Shown here piece after piece: positions 36,421-48,138 of a stretch of DNA of 64,000 nucleotides. The stretch lies in contig NC_135248.1 of assembly GCF_947623445.1 (NCBI RefSeq), forward strand, positions 10,726,977-10,790,976, in the 5' to 3' direction. The notes under the pieces were generated by a model. It saw nothing but the letters and a program-made list of their open reading frames with translations, was not told where the DNA came from and made no database searches. How positions within the stretch are numbered: position 1 is the first letter of the stretch; each line of letters opens with the position of its first letter. Source of the stretch: Clavelina lepadiformis (Eukaryota > Chordata > Ascidiacea > Aplousobranchia > Clavelinidae). The translations under genes and the position numbers were made by a program.

Positions 36421-39308
36421 ATTTTCGAAAAGAGAAGGAGAGAGTTGAAAAATCTAGCTGTTTCTGCACAATTTTTTGGAAAACAACAGGCTATACATGT
36501 TGGCCACGCACTTTCCGTACTCACTATTTCTGTTGCATCCTTTCAGGTAGAAGATTATAGTCATGTCGTCGGTTGTTAGAATATTTTCAAAACTAAAGTT
36601 GGATATCTCGATCAGTTGACCATTGTTTAGGCCAATTACTATGCTATTAATTGTTACCAATTATATTACACTAATTAATTACCATCTAGCTCTTGACTTA
36701 CCTCTGCTCCTTTTCCAATTTACTTGTCCTTCTATCAAACTTTTATGTATGTTTCCTTTCCTTATCATATGTCCACAGTAGGTATTTTATCCTACTTCAG
36801 TTTCCTGGTCTTTATTGCTTGAACTATAGTTTGCTCTTCAATCAACTTTTTCTTAACTTGTATATTTTTAACTTACTGTGTCCATGAAATTTTCAACGTT
36901 TTTCCCCTATATAATAATCGGTGTCGTATATAGATAATTTGTAGGTTAACTTTATTGGGACATCCTTTTTATTTCCGCAAAATGCTTTCTTTTATGTTAA
37001 TCTACTGCTACAAACGAACTTACAGACATTTTACGTCACCAAGTCGTGTTTGTAAAGATAGTATGTTACAAGTTACACGTATGGTATGGTATAAGATACA
37101 AGCAATTTTTGCGTATAAGTTTACGAAATCTGTTTAATCCGTTGCTTATGATCGTCCCTGCTCCCGTTATTTGAGAAGACCCACGGCTTTGGTTCCGCTT
37201 GGCATGTTTGGTGTCAAGTCAAAGTCACTGGTTGAAGCAAAGGATGAATGCTACCAACGGGTGAATGTAAACTTGCTCGAGATTTCACAGAGAATGCCGA
37301 ACGGGCAGAGTGGAAAATGATTTGAGCACAATAATTCATGAGATTTATCCACGTGCACGTATTTATAATAAATAAACGAAGAATTGAAGTTTCAGTGCAC
37401 GTCACCCTCCCATAGGCCTATTTGCGTCTTTGCACGCAAGTTTTCCCATCAAAAGCTGCCATACTTTGCAATCTAGCCGGTCTGCAGGCATCAACGTAAA
37501 GCCCAACTTCTTTGTTTGTGCCGTGGTGAGATTTCAATAAAAAATCAAAAATAAATTACAAATACATTTTTTGCACACTTGACTTTCTATAGGCTAGCTT
37601 TTAAAACCTTAATTTGCACGCCAAATAAATTGTCACGTCACTTAATAGGCCTAATTCTCCCATAATGGAGATTAAATCAGGTCCAGAGAAATTCATCAGC
37701 CATTCCTGTGGCAGTACTGGCAAGATTCTCTTTATCACAAAACCGAAGTGAGAGCAGAATGGTAACAGTAATAAAGTCATTTAGAATCATTGAATCGTGA
37801 TTAAGGAGCAAGCCTAATTGATTTAGCCATAATTATTGCTTGCCAAATTTCAATGAGAAGCAGTTAAAATTTGTCTAGTCCACAGGACTTTTGATAGGTT
37901 GTTGGTAGCCCTGATAAATCTGTAGGCCTTTAAGTGTTAGACAAAAGCTTGAAAAAGGATTGAGTAGGTTAGGTGTACACTTGGATAGCAGTTGTGTACC
38001 TAAGTTAGTGGGTCTGCACACCTGAAATCTCGGCGAATCTTTCCATGAAATACTGACCAGTCGTCATGTAGCCTGTAACCAAAGAAACCAGTTTATTTTA
38101 GGGGTTCTAGTGCAGAAGTGTGCAACCAAATTACTTCAAAATTTGAGTAGCTGGGCTCTAGTAGCCTATGCAAATGCATCCTGTGGTTGTACACTTGCAC
38201 TATACCCATATTTTAATAATAATGTTTGGTTTAATTTCATGAAATTTTTGCAGCTTTTTAGCTTGATTCAGATCTTTTTTAATTTTGTACTTTATCAAGA
38301 TAGAATGTTGAAAAGATTATTATTATCATAATTCCTTTACTATTACCTCATAAAATCTCTTTCTCATTCAGGCCTGTAAGTCAGAGTGCAAAAGTACAAG
38401 AGACTTCACAATTTTTCTTGTAACCGTATGGCAAATTACAAGCTTCTGCATGCAGTACTTCTGTAGCTCCATAACTTCCAACACATCTAAAGGAAAACTG
38501 ATAGGTTTGAGACTAAACTAAAATTTCAGTGTTCGGTGCAAGAATTCCTACAACTGCTGGAACGTATGGCAGTTTTCATTGAAAAATCATGCATTCTTGC
38601 AGAAGTTTTGTGGTGCACGTGTTTGCACGTAGTGGCCACACTAAAACTTTTTGTCCAGTTTTTATGCGTTTTTGTCCCCTGCTTCCTCATTGCAATTTAA
38701 ATACACCATATGATACTTACTCTTTGGTGGTTTTACGTATTTAAACATAATTGATTCAATGATAGCGTCAATGTTTATGGAAAACTTGTAAAAAATGAAA
38801 ACCTCAGAATCTAGGCTTTGCAGACAAGCAAAGTTATTCTATATTTTGCATTGTTGGTGTTAGTTTGCAAACATAAGTTTTGAGACAATTTTAGGAGCAG
38901 TTACTCGAAAGTTGGTAAAACATTTTTGGTCAATCCCACCTTTAGACAGTTCGCCTGAGTAGAGTAGACAGTCATCACTGGTGTAAAACATCCGTTCAAA
39001 CTTTTTTAGTGTAAATTTGTTAGAAAATACATAGTTTTATGTTAAACTTTTACAATTTGTTAGGGAGTAAAAAAATGTTGCAACGTTTCACCGTTAAGCG
39101 TATCAGAGAGAATCAGTTAGGCATTGTAGTATTGCAGATGGCCTTTTAAAATTTTATTTTCACTTGTCGATTTCCAATATATATAAACTTTCAACAGAGT
39201 AAATCGGTTGAGTTTTGGCATCTTGGTTATATAGCCAAATGGTGAACTTGGAATTATAAACTTGTCTGTTTTTCATTGTAGAACTATTTCAGAATGCGCA
39301 AAATTTGA
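36421..39308. other. Intergenic upstream of TRNT1, no gene recognised
   Basis: Several short open frames without motifs. The last 60 bases contain a pyrimidine tract and AG just before the TRNT1 start. Confidence 0.5.
39265..39282 (+). promoter_or_regulatory. Possible spliced-leader acceptor of TRNT1
   Basis: TCTGTTTTTCATTGTAG followed 26 nt later by the ATG at 39309. The gene has no intron, so a strong 3' splice site here would be served either by an unseen 5' non-coding exon or by trans-splicing, which ascidians use. Inference only. Confidence 0.4.
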
Positions 39309-40781
39309 ATGGGATCTCGTCAATATTCAATTTTTATGCGAAGAATTTTGAACTGGAAAGCATACATATGTGACAGCAGAAGGGGTTTTCTTTTAAGAGA
39401 TATAGATACTCCAACATTGCTACCAATCAGCTTGTATAACAAATGCTTGCACCATCCAAGTATCAGCAAGCAAGACCTAAAATTGACACGAAATATGGCA
39501 ACCAGTCGTAACATTTCTCTTCATTGTGGTGATAGGGATGACCCAAAAATAGTGCAAATAGGCTCCTCAGAGATTCAAGGAATATTTTCTAAAGGGTTAA
39601 AGATATTACACAACTTATTTTCTGAGAACAACTATGAACTACGTCTTTGTGGGGGAGCCGTGCGCGATTTACTACAAAGTAAAACCCCGAAGGATCTAGA
39701 TTTTGCAACAACAGCAACTCCTGACCAAATGATTTCGATGTTTAAAAAGGAAGGAATTAGACTAATTAATGAAACTGGTTGGGGACATGGTACAGTGACG
39801 TGTAGATTAGAAGAAGAAAACTTTGAAATCACAACTCTCAGAATTGACCGTGTAACTGATGGGAGACATGCAACAGTTGAATTCACCACTGACTGGAAAA
39901 CAGATGCTTCACGGCGTGATTTAACCATTAACGCTCTGTTTTTGACTTTGGAGGGGCAAGTTATTGACTACTTTAATGGCATTGAGGATTTGAAACACCA
40001 AACAGTTCGGTTTGTGGGTGATGCTGCAAAAAGAATCCAAGAGGATTATTTGCGAATTTTGAGATTTTTTAGATTTTATGGGCGTATTGCCCAAACCAAT
40101 ACAACTGTTGACCAAGATTTGTTACAAATAATTGCAGATAATGTGTCTGGTCTCAAAAATGTTGCAGGGGAAAGAATACAGACTGAAGTGCGATTAATAT
40201 TTGAAGGAAACCACATTGTCACCATTGTGAATCTCATGCATCGATGCGGCCTGTTTCCTTTCATTGGTTTGCCAGAACATGCTGACCTTAAAAAGTTTGC
40301 AAAAATTTACAACAGTGCTAGGCATTTGAACCCACACTATATGACTTATGTCTCAGCATTGTTGCCTTCTTTGAATGACTTAAACACTTACCATCAACGT
40401 GTAAAATTTTCAAACTTAGAACTTAACATCGCCACGTTTATTCTGAAAAACTCCTTACAAGCTAACATTGATAATAAATTGACCTGGTATACAGATCTTC
40501 TTGTGTACAATTATCGATATGACAGACTGTGTGCGAAATATTTTATGGAATTTTTAAAATATAATGGAGACGTGGAAGCGATTGGATACTTCACAGATTT
40601 TTCAGTACCTTTATTTCCAGTAAAAGGTAATGTTCTAAAAGAAAAAACTGGCTTAAAAGGTAAAGAAATTGGCAAAGCTATAAATATACTATTTAAAAAA
40701 TGGCAAGACAGCAGATATACTTTAACACAAGATCAGTTGCTTGAAAATGTGGATGAAACTACAGACTGGAACAGCATGTGA
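39309..40781 (+). CDS. TRNT1: CCA-adding tRNA nucleotidyltransferase, mitochondrial/cytosolic
   Basis: Adds and repairs the 3' CCA of tRNAs using CTP and ATP, without a template. Single exon, 490 aa. Class II nucleotidyltransferase motifs are all present: GGAVRD (115-120), the metal-binding DLD (129-131) followed by FATTATP, RRDLTINAL (202-210), and EDYLRILRFFRF (245-256) of the nucleotide-recognition region. It matches human TRNT1 over nearly its full length, including ITTLRID, GRHA(T/E)VEFTTDW and the C-terminal GKEIG. The first ~60 residues are basic and hydroxylated with few acidic residues, as expected for a mitochondrial targeting sequence; a second in-frame ATG (Met63, 39495) could start a cytosolic form. 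NDUFA13 follows on the same strand after 279 bp. Intronless structure contrasts with the multi-exon vertebrate gene. Confidence 0.96.
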   Translation: MGSRQYSIFMRRILNWKAYICDSRRGFLLRDIDTPTLLPISLYNKCLHHPSISKQDLKLTRNMATSRNISLHCGDRDDPKIVQIGSSEIQGIFSKGLKILHNLFSENNYELRLCGGAVRDLLQSKTPKDLDFATTATPDQMISMFKKEGIRLINETGWGHGTVTCRLEEENFEITTLRIDRVTDGRHATVEFTTDWKTDASRRDLTINALFLTLEGQVIDYFNGIEDLKHQTVRFVGDAAKRIQEDYLRILRFFRFYGRIAQTNTTVDQDLLQIIADNVSGLKNVAGERIQTEVRLIFEGNHIVTIVNLMHRCGLFPFIGLPEHADLKKFAKIYNSARHLNPHYMTYVSALLPSLNDLNTYHQRVKFSNLELNIATFILKNSLQANIDNKLTWYTDLLVYNYRYDRLCAKYFMEFLKYNGDVEAIGYFTDFSVPLFPVKGNVLKEKTGLKGKEIGKAINILFKKWQDSRYTLTQDQLLENVDETTDWNSM

Positions 40782-41027
40782 AGAGCAAGTTGTTCCACCT
40801 GTTATATTATACAAAGTTTCATCAAATATTGATCTAATGTATAAATATTATGTTTATGATGGAGAACAATTTGTTTAAATTGCTTGATATTACTGAATTT
40901 CATGCATGAAAAGATTGAAATATATCTGTACTGTTTTTTTCACAGCTGTTATATTTAGTGCATAAAATAACGTTTGGAAATTGAATATTGGACATAGCGT
41001 ATTCAAATCATTTTCCTGATAAAATCT

Positions 41028-41048
41028 GTTTTATCTCTTTCTGTTTAG
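41028..41048 (+). promoter_or_regulatory. Possible spliced-leader acceptor of NDUFA13
   Basis: A strong pyrimidine tract (TTTTATCTCTTTCTGTTTAG) ends 12 nt before the NDUFA13 ATG. The short TRNT1-NDUFA13 spacer contains no AATAAA or ATTAAA. A trans-splice acceptor fits better than a cis intron, because NDUFA13 is a single exon. Confidence 0.5.
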
Positions 41049-41060
41049 ATACCTTTAAGG

Positions 41061-41522
41061 ATGTCTTCCACAGGTTGGAAGAATATAAAATATAGGCAGG
41101 ATTTGCCGCCCCCTGGGGGTTATGGTGCAATTCCATATAAGAGAAATCTCCCAGTTAGGGGGCCAAGTGGGTTTGTTATTTTTGGTTTGGGCATCGCCGT
41201 CCATGGTCTGGGCTTGTACTTGATGCAAAAGAAAAAGCGACTCACCGAACATCGAATTGAGGAAAATAGATCAGCAGAGAATTGTTTGATGCCGATCCTG
41301 GAAGCAGAAAAAGATCGTCAGTATCTTCGCTTTTGGAAGGAACAAGTTGAGTCAGAGGCTCTTAATATTGTTGGCTCCGGGTATGATCTGGATTTCAAGC
41401 CTGGCCTTGGTGATTTCATGAATTATCAGAGGTTCGATTACCCGTTACTGACATCTACCAGCTTCTTTGACCATATGTATGCTTGGTACAATCAAACCGG
41501 AATACCTCGATGTGGACCATAA
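41061..41522 (+). CDS. NDUFA13: NADH dehydrogenase 1 alpha subcomplex subunit 13 (GRIM-19)
   Basis: Accessory subunit of mitochondrial complex I, in the inner membrane. 153 aa, single exon. The signature QDLPPPGGYGAIPYKRNLP (residues 13-31) matches QDMPPPGGYGPIDYKRNLP of the human protein; one membrane span follows at about 36-55 (GFVIFGLGIAVHGLGLYLMQ), then the charged helix with RxxEENRSAEN, LMPILEAEKDR and a long C-terminal tail in the intermembrane space. Length is close to the human 144 aa. A canonical AATAAA lies near 41736 in the 3' flank. The upstream AG acceptor and absence of introns suggest trans-splicing. Confidence 0.96.
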   Translation: MSSTGWKNIKYRQDLPPPGGYGAIPYKRNLPVRGPSGFVIFGLGIAVHGLGLYLMQKKKRLTEHRIEENRSAENCLMPILEAEKDRQYLRFWKEQVESEALNIVGSGYDLDFKPGLGDFMNYQRFDYPLLTSTSFFDHMYAWYNQTGIPRCGP

Positions 41523-42459
41523 TGATTTGTATTTGGTTAAAACATTTTTTTCACATTTTTCGTAAATAATGTGGTGAGATATAACAGTTTTGAAAGTGTT
41601 TCACTTTTTGCTTTATGAATAGCACTAACAAGTTCTTTTTGTGTTGATATCTGAAATTGTTTTCGGTATGATACAATTTGGAATGTCACTTCCTGTGATA
41701 ATGATATTTTCTTTATTCAAATTTAAATACTTTAAAATAAAAACAGTGGTGTATTGCTTATTTTTGTGTTTCAAAACTTTAGATTTATTGAAAAAGCTGT
41801 TGCTGGAAACTAGTTAAAGTAAGTTTAGTTATAATATAGTGTGCCAGTTGCTAACTTTTACTGCTGCACCATGAAGTCGCCACTACTGAAAAATAGGCTG
41901 CTTGGATCACTGCAAGCTATCGGAAAAAATTGAAGCAACTTTGATTGATCAAGTTCCTGGTGATAATGCTTTGGTGTGATCTCTGTCAGAAAAGTCACCA
42001 ACTACAACCATAATTTGTTTTAAAAGACCATGTATTGTTGAAACTAAGTTATATGAAGCAAAGCATTCTTTTGTGTATGCCACATATTCTTATTCTTGTA
42101 TTTCTGGTTGTTTTGTTTTTCACATTGGATTTGAATAAGTTAGACATTAATTTATTTTGGTCAAAGGTCAAAAGTCAAAGTTTCAGGTCAGGTCAGGTCA
42201 AAAGTTTGGTCAAAGTTTGTGCAGTTTATACATAAATGCACAAAATGTGTGCGATGCACTGAAGAATACTCATAACTAAGCTATTCAGGAAGCCAGAATT
42301 GTTTTAAAGTCAGCTAACTCGTTTAACTGTATCTACATGTTTTTGCTAAATCTAACAAAATATATGCATATACATGTACTGTATTGACAAATAGAATTTA
42401 AATGACCATTGCTATTATACTTTAGTGAAGTAGAAGTCGCATTGTTTTGCCTGGCAAAA
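41523..42459. other. NDUFA13-FAAH spacer
   Basis: 3' flank of NDUFA13 followed by the upstream region of the FAAH gene. It contains the GGTCA array at about 42159-42215 and an AG acceptor-like site (ATTATACTTTAG, ending about 42424) 35 nt before the FAAH start codon. Confidence 0.55.
42159..42215. repeat. Clustered (A)GGTCA half-sites
   Basis: Six or more GGTCA/AGTCA units: an AGGTCA then AAGTCA with one base between (DR1-like), then three overlapping AGGTCA units (42185-42200), then GGTCAAAG. This could be a simple repeat, or a nuclear-receptor-type element about 250-300 bp upstream of FAAH. The sequence shows the repeat; function is inference. Confidence 0.6.
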
Positions 42460-45400
42460 ATGATTTTAAACATCGCAGCCTTATTGGTTATTGCAGTAAT
42501 CGCTTACTTATTCTGGTTTGTATTTTTGCGCCGTCATGGCTATGGCCCACAACAATATATTGAACGAAAAGAAGGTGACTATGACATGTCCTATAATTCA
42601 AAAATAATCAAGGTGAGTAGAAACATACTCAATTTGCAACAGCTGTAAAAGTATATGTCATCTTGTTTTTTTCTAAAAAGTGATCTTAGATTTGTTGAAA
42701 GGGAACAGAAGGCAAAATCATACAAATGATAATTAAGCACTTTGTTTCAAATAAGTGGTATTAAATATGTGTGGTGTAAATGCCTTCCTAATGTTAGGTA
42801 ACTATGGTAGTCTTACACTGTGTAGGTTCCTTTTACATCAGGATTTGTATTGCGTTTGCTGACAAAACTCCAAAATTCAGTAAGTTTATACATACTCCAG
42901 AATTGAGTTTACTGGTTAAAGCAGCTATGTCCAACTGAAATGCTTTACTGGGCCTAAAAGGAAGAAATTTTTCGAATGCTGGCCACGCAATAAATAACTA
43001 ATTGCTCTTGATTAAGTTTAACCCAAAACATAAGTTAAAAATCATCCCACTTAGATAAAATTGGTCTAAAAAGTAAGGTAAAATCAGGAAATTAACTCTT
43101 GATAAAAAAATTTTAATCGTGCAATTTCTGAAGAGTACCACAAAAGCAAGTTCTCAGCCGTATATATCTAACTTTTGACTGATCTTAATACAGGATTGCC
43201 CAATATGTTGACAGGTATCTACTATCAGCTTTTTATTTTATATAATGTGAAAGGAAAGTTGGTCCACTGCACCTTAAACATTTTATGAACCAAAACATTG
43301 AATAAGTTATGAGTAAAGTGCCCAGATAGCCGACATTTAGCAATTGATAAAAGAGCTTCTACATTAATCAACCATATTTACCTGAACATTGTAAATGTAG
43401 CTTGAGAGCCCCGAATGTTTGGACACCCCTACCTTAACACCTGTAGTGGTGCCAGTTAGCAACTTATTTTTTGTTATTATTAATGTGTTGCAGGCAAACC
43501 CACTCGCCACGTCGTTCTAGATAAAAATAGTTTGGTTTAGTTACTTTGATTAGCCTGGATGTTATCTACAAGCGTTTGTTGCTTATTAAATTCAAAAGGA
43601 GTGTCGATGCTCATTACTGGGTATATATTAGGGATGTGCCGCGAGGAAGGTGCGAACCCGAATATCATGAAGGTCGACACGAACGAATCACGAATCTATT
43701 TGTATTACAACCAAACAATAAAATTTCCTCCAAAAGTTGTCAAGTCTTGCTTCTAAAATGACGTAATCGATATACAAATCGCTTTCTTTCGAAAAATAGT
43801 GTTTAAAAAACAATCGAAAAAGCAAAATCGTTAGGGAAACGACCTTCATTGTAAGTACTGCTGACTCTAGTTTAGCATTGTCGGGAAACTAGATCATCAT
43901 TTTTTACGAAAGTCAGTAAATTTATAAGTAATATTGTATTCGGGTTTGCCATTGTTGGTATTCGTGTTCGCCCTAATCTTCCATAAAGGCGATATTCGGC
44001 GAATCTATTCGGGTTTGGGTTCGTATCGGCCCATCCCTAGTATATATACATTAACCGGGTTGCATGCAGCTCGCTGGTTGGACATAGCTAGGTTAAAGTA
44101 AGACACCCATTGCAGATTTTAAGATTTAAATAGTCATTTTTCACATTTGTGTGTATGGTCACCTACATATATACAAATTGTGGTTGTAATACCGTGTCAA
44201 CTACTGCTCAATATCTTACTGATATATATCTGTCTGAAATATAGCTTTTTGGATCAATCTTTTTGGTCAATTTTACCCTTCGTAATGGTGAATTTACTTA
44301 TTTCCGTGACAAAAAATTCAATGAAAATCCAACATTTTACCCATGCCAATCGTTTAATGAAGAATGTGCTATTCCTGGGCAAAAAGATTACAGTGATGAG
44401 CAAATAGAAAATCTTTCAAAAACAACCAAAGAAAACGGTCAGTATAGGTTAAGCCCCAAACTCAATAGTTGTACTTGTTTAGGCAGCTGGTCTGGTTGTT
44501 TTTCGTGAAACATGGCTGCATTGATTAAATTATTTTCCAAGTCAGCGTCACTGGATCTCTGTTTGATAAAAATTCTAGATTTCGATCAAGATGGCTTCCA
44601 GTTTAACACTATCAGCAACTATGTTTCCAAATATAAAAGCGGATACATGACACCAAGCGACGTGGCTGAGAAAGCCATTCGAGCCTTCCAAGAGATCAAA
44701 CCGTTGAATGCTATTGTTAAATACAATGTTAAATCTATACGTCAGGTAAGCTTCTGTTTTAATATTCTGGTACTATACATATTTTGGTAATTTTTCTAAT
44801 TTACAAATTTCTGTGTTACAGATGGCGGCTGCTTCAACAGAACGTTATAAAAACAACTGCACATTGTCCCCAGTTGATGGAGTTCTGGTTGTAATTAAGG
44901 ATGAATATGCAGTGGTATACATTGTAAAATAGTTTAAATGCTCCACATCTGGCCTGGTGTCACCTGACAGTACAGTAACAGTATTTGGGGACAATAATAA
45001 TAGTATCAAATAGGAGTATTTGATTGCACGTATCATGTATTCTAGAAAGGTTTTCACTACAGCAAAGGTACATGTTTCCTTGGCCAACATGAGGTTGCCA
45101 AATATGACTCCCAAGTTGTGGAAAGGCTGCGAAAACTAGGTGTCATTATTCTTGCTATTGCAAACATGCATGAACTTGGTATGGGTACCTCAGGAAATAA
45201 CGCAAATAAGTAAGTACTATCATAGTTACCGCTTATTCTTATATTTTATTGCGCTTTGCATAAAATGTCACTTTGTAAAGAGAGTTTGGGCCCTGCCGAA
45301 CACCATACAACGTCAACCATTATTCCGGTGGAAGTTCATCAGGGAGTGCTTCGGCTACTGCTTCTGGGTTGTGTGTTGCTGCAGTAGGTCAGTGTATTTC

Positions 45401-48138
45401 TTTGATATTTCACCTTTTTTTTGGAATAACATGCGTATTCATGTGAGCTTGCTTCTTTCCGGTGTTATATCAAGTTTAAACTTCAAAATCATTTACATGT
45501 GGCTATTTGTGTCTGATTTTTAATCCTGCATCTCACCATTGTTCAGGAAGTGATGGTGGGGGCTCAGTTCGAATCCCATCATCATACTGTGGGGTTGTTG
45601 GCTTAAAACCAACATTTGCTCGTATCAATCTTGCTGGAGTCGAGGGTCTTTCCAATACAGTTGGACACTGTGGTATGTTTTTGTTTTTTCTGATTATGCC
45701 ATTTTAGTGGGCGCCAGTTGTTTCTTGTTTTTGAAGTTACAAATCTCAGACATTGTTGAAAAAGCAGTAAGTGTTTACCCAGACTTTTGCAGAAGAGGGT
45801 AACGTTTTTAAATTAGTTGTTGAAAATTTTATTCGCAATAATGTTTGTTCACATTAAAAATCAGAACCAGAAACAACCATGTTAGAACAAATATTTATGT
45901 ACTATAATGAATTATCATCTTTTGCTTGATGTCTTGTTGCTCTTATATTTACTCAAGTTTATAACCCATCAACATTCCATTTGTTAGGACCAATTTGCAC
46001 AAACGTACGTGACACGGCAATATTTTATGCTTTGCTGGGTGGCCCCGATCCTGGTTATGAACTTGGCTTAAAACAACCCAGACTTAAACTTCCTGACTTT
46101 GAAGGCGATTTGAAAGGCTTTAAAATAGGCATAGATCGACGATACTTCAAGGTAAGTTCTGTCTATACCTTGAATGTCTTTACTGATGACTTTTATGGGT
46201 AAATAGATCTATTTTTCAATTAGGATTGTCTAAAAGATGTCAACCAAATCTGTGAGGATTCGTTAATACACCTTGAAGGTTGGGGAGCAAATGTACAAAG
46301 TATAGAAATACCTGAACTACAAGATACTATGATCGCCCATCGTATCTCGATCTTGGCTGAAATGACAACTGGAATGATTCACGGTTTCAACAATAACTTT
46401 GAGAGCCTTGTATGCATGTTGTTCTTAGTTTGATTTTTATGCAAACATACAAGTAGGAATTTAGAGTGTTTTTCTGTTGCAATCATGTCTCGTAAAACTT
46501 TGGGTGAAAGTAATTGGATATTGGTTTCTCAAGTTTAAGTCACTTGTAAAAACGTGTTGAAAGAAATATAAAGAATCTTAAATCGTTAATGATCTTTTGC
46601 GATAAAATTTGCAATAACACTAATCTTTAACTTTTAGTTAGGTAATTAACTTAATGGTCCATGCAGCTTTGTTTGATAATATTGGTAACTGTTTTGTAGA
46701 CTGCTCAGCTACGTATTCTTATGCGTGTCGGACACAGTATTACTGCAACTGATTATCTTCAAGCTAACAAACAACGAACACGATCGATTAAGATTTTCAA
46801 AAAGGTCTTCCAGGAAGTGGATGCGGTGGTAACTCCAACAACAGGACATTGTGCTCCTCCTGTCTTGCCGTCAGAGATTAGTGATGGTGCATTTAACGGC
46901 CAGCAGGATGCTTTGAACATGAGGTAAAGAGATAATGTGGTTGAGTACCCCCTGAAATTTAAATGTGATACCCGTTTAATGGTGAGGCCTTGGGTGTGAT
47001 GCAAAGCAGTGCGCCTGCAACAGAATTATTGCAATACCGTAGAATTTACCTAAGTCGCCATTTCAAGGGAAACAAAAAAGGTGGCAGCTAATGCAAACAG
47101 CTTGTCTGACCATGAAAAAAAGCCAATTTCTTGGTTTGTTTTATTATTGAGTGGAATTATTTAAAACACAATAATTTGAAAAATCCATGGGTTTCCTGAA
47201 ATTTTGTATTTGAATATACTGTAGTGTGCCTTACATTGTTTCATAAAATCTCAAATTCCTGCATTGTCTTGCAAAATTCATCACTTGGAGTTTGGGCCAG
47301 TGAAGTCACATTTCATAAATTTTCAAGCTTTAGGGTTTAGGCTATCGTATGCATGCGACCTGGACGTTTTTAGCTTGCCATAATTTGCGTAATTAGTAAT
47401 TGCTAGACCGATAAACAACACTGGCCTTTAATTGGTGCAATAGTTTTTTAAAGCATGATAGAGAATAGGATGAATGAAAGCTGCACATTGATAAAACTAA
47501 CGGCTAGGATAAGAAAACATTTTTTTGAATTGCTGTACAATAATATTGTGTTCATTTAACTTCTCAAGGTGCAATAATGGCTAAAAAAGGCAATTTTTCT
47601 TTTGCTGTTTTGCATCACTATGGATAGTGACGAAATAATGAGGGCAAAAATTCACGTCTGATAAACAATGAAGTTATCTTATGTCAACAAAGATCGCAGA
47701 AAGCTAGGCATAACAACTGTATTGTAGTCAAAGCAGAACAAAATTTGTAACACTGTGTTTAGGTACGCTGGAATAGCAAATTTTACTGGAATCCCAGCAA
47801 TTACAATTCCAGTTGGATACAATGCCTCTGGTTTACCTGTTGGCTTACAAGTAAGTTAATTACATTGAAAGTTATAAGAACCATTTCTTTCCTATATAAT
47901 AACGATTATGAGTAGTAACGATTTTACATATTAAAATTTACATACTCTAAAAACATTCATCTTAATAAAACATTTACAGAAATCGGGGAAAATGGTGTCA
48001 AGTCATAATATATGTTGTTTTTCACAGTTTATGTCTGCTTGGTGGAAGGAGGATGTCATTCTTAAGATTGCAGAATGTATGGAGAGACGTAGCCGTATTC
48101 GCCAACCTAAAATTTACGTTGATCTTTTGAGACCTTAA
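42460..48138 (+). CDS. Plant-type fatty acid amide hydrolase (amidase-signature serine hydrolase)
   Basis: Hydrolyses N-acylethanolamines and other acyl amides, by family; membrane-anchored. Twelve exons: 42460-42612, 44245-44437, 44579-44745, 44822-44914, 45046-45209, 45281-45387, 45547-45672, 45988-46151, 46224-46409, 46700-46923, 47763-47850, 48028-48138. All phases agree and total 591 aa. An N-terminal membrane anchor spans residues 3-23. The catalytic triad is visible: Lys197 (VVIKDEY), cis-Ser275 (SGGSSSGSA) and nucleophile Ser299 ([16 protein letters not shown]). [22 protein letters not shown] and the C-terminal [15 protein letters not shown] all match Arabidopsis-type FAAH ([19 protein letters not shown]), including the 24-residue Ser-Ser spacing, better than vertebrate FAAH1. 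A hAT MITE lies in intron 1. Confidence 0.93.
43629..44039. mobile_element. hAT-type MITE, copy B, in FAAH intron 1
   Basis: 411 bp, termini TAGGGATG...CATCCCTA, flanked by a perfect 8-bp target duplication GTATATAT (43621-43628 and 44040-44047). Same family as 15927-16327 but inserted in the opposite orientation: the GGGTCGATACGAACCCGAAT end of copy A is at the right end here. Non-autonomous, no coding capacity. Confidence 0.92.

Noticed and set aside
43495-43530. Possible FAAH exon starting GCAAACCCACTCGCC after TTGCAG
   Set aside because: It reaches a stop after eight codons in the phase set by exon 1. Skipping to 44245 gives a continuous frame and plant-FAAH-like sequence.
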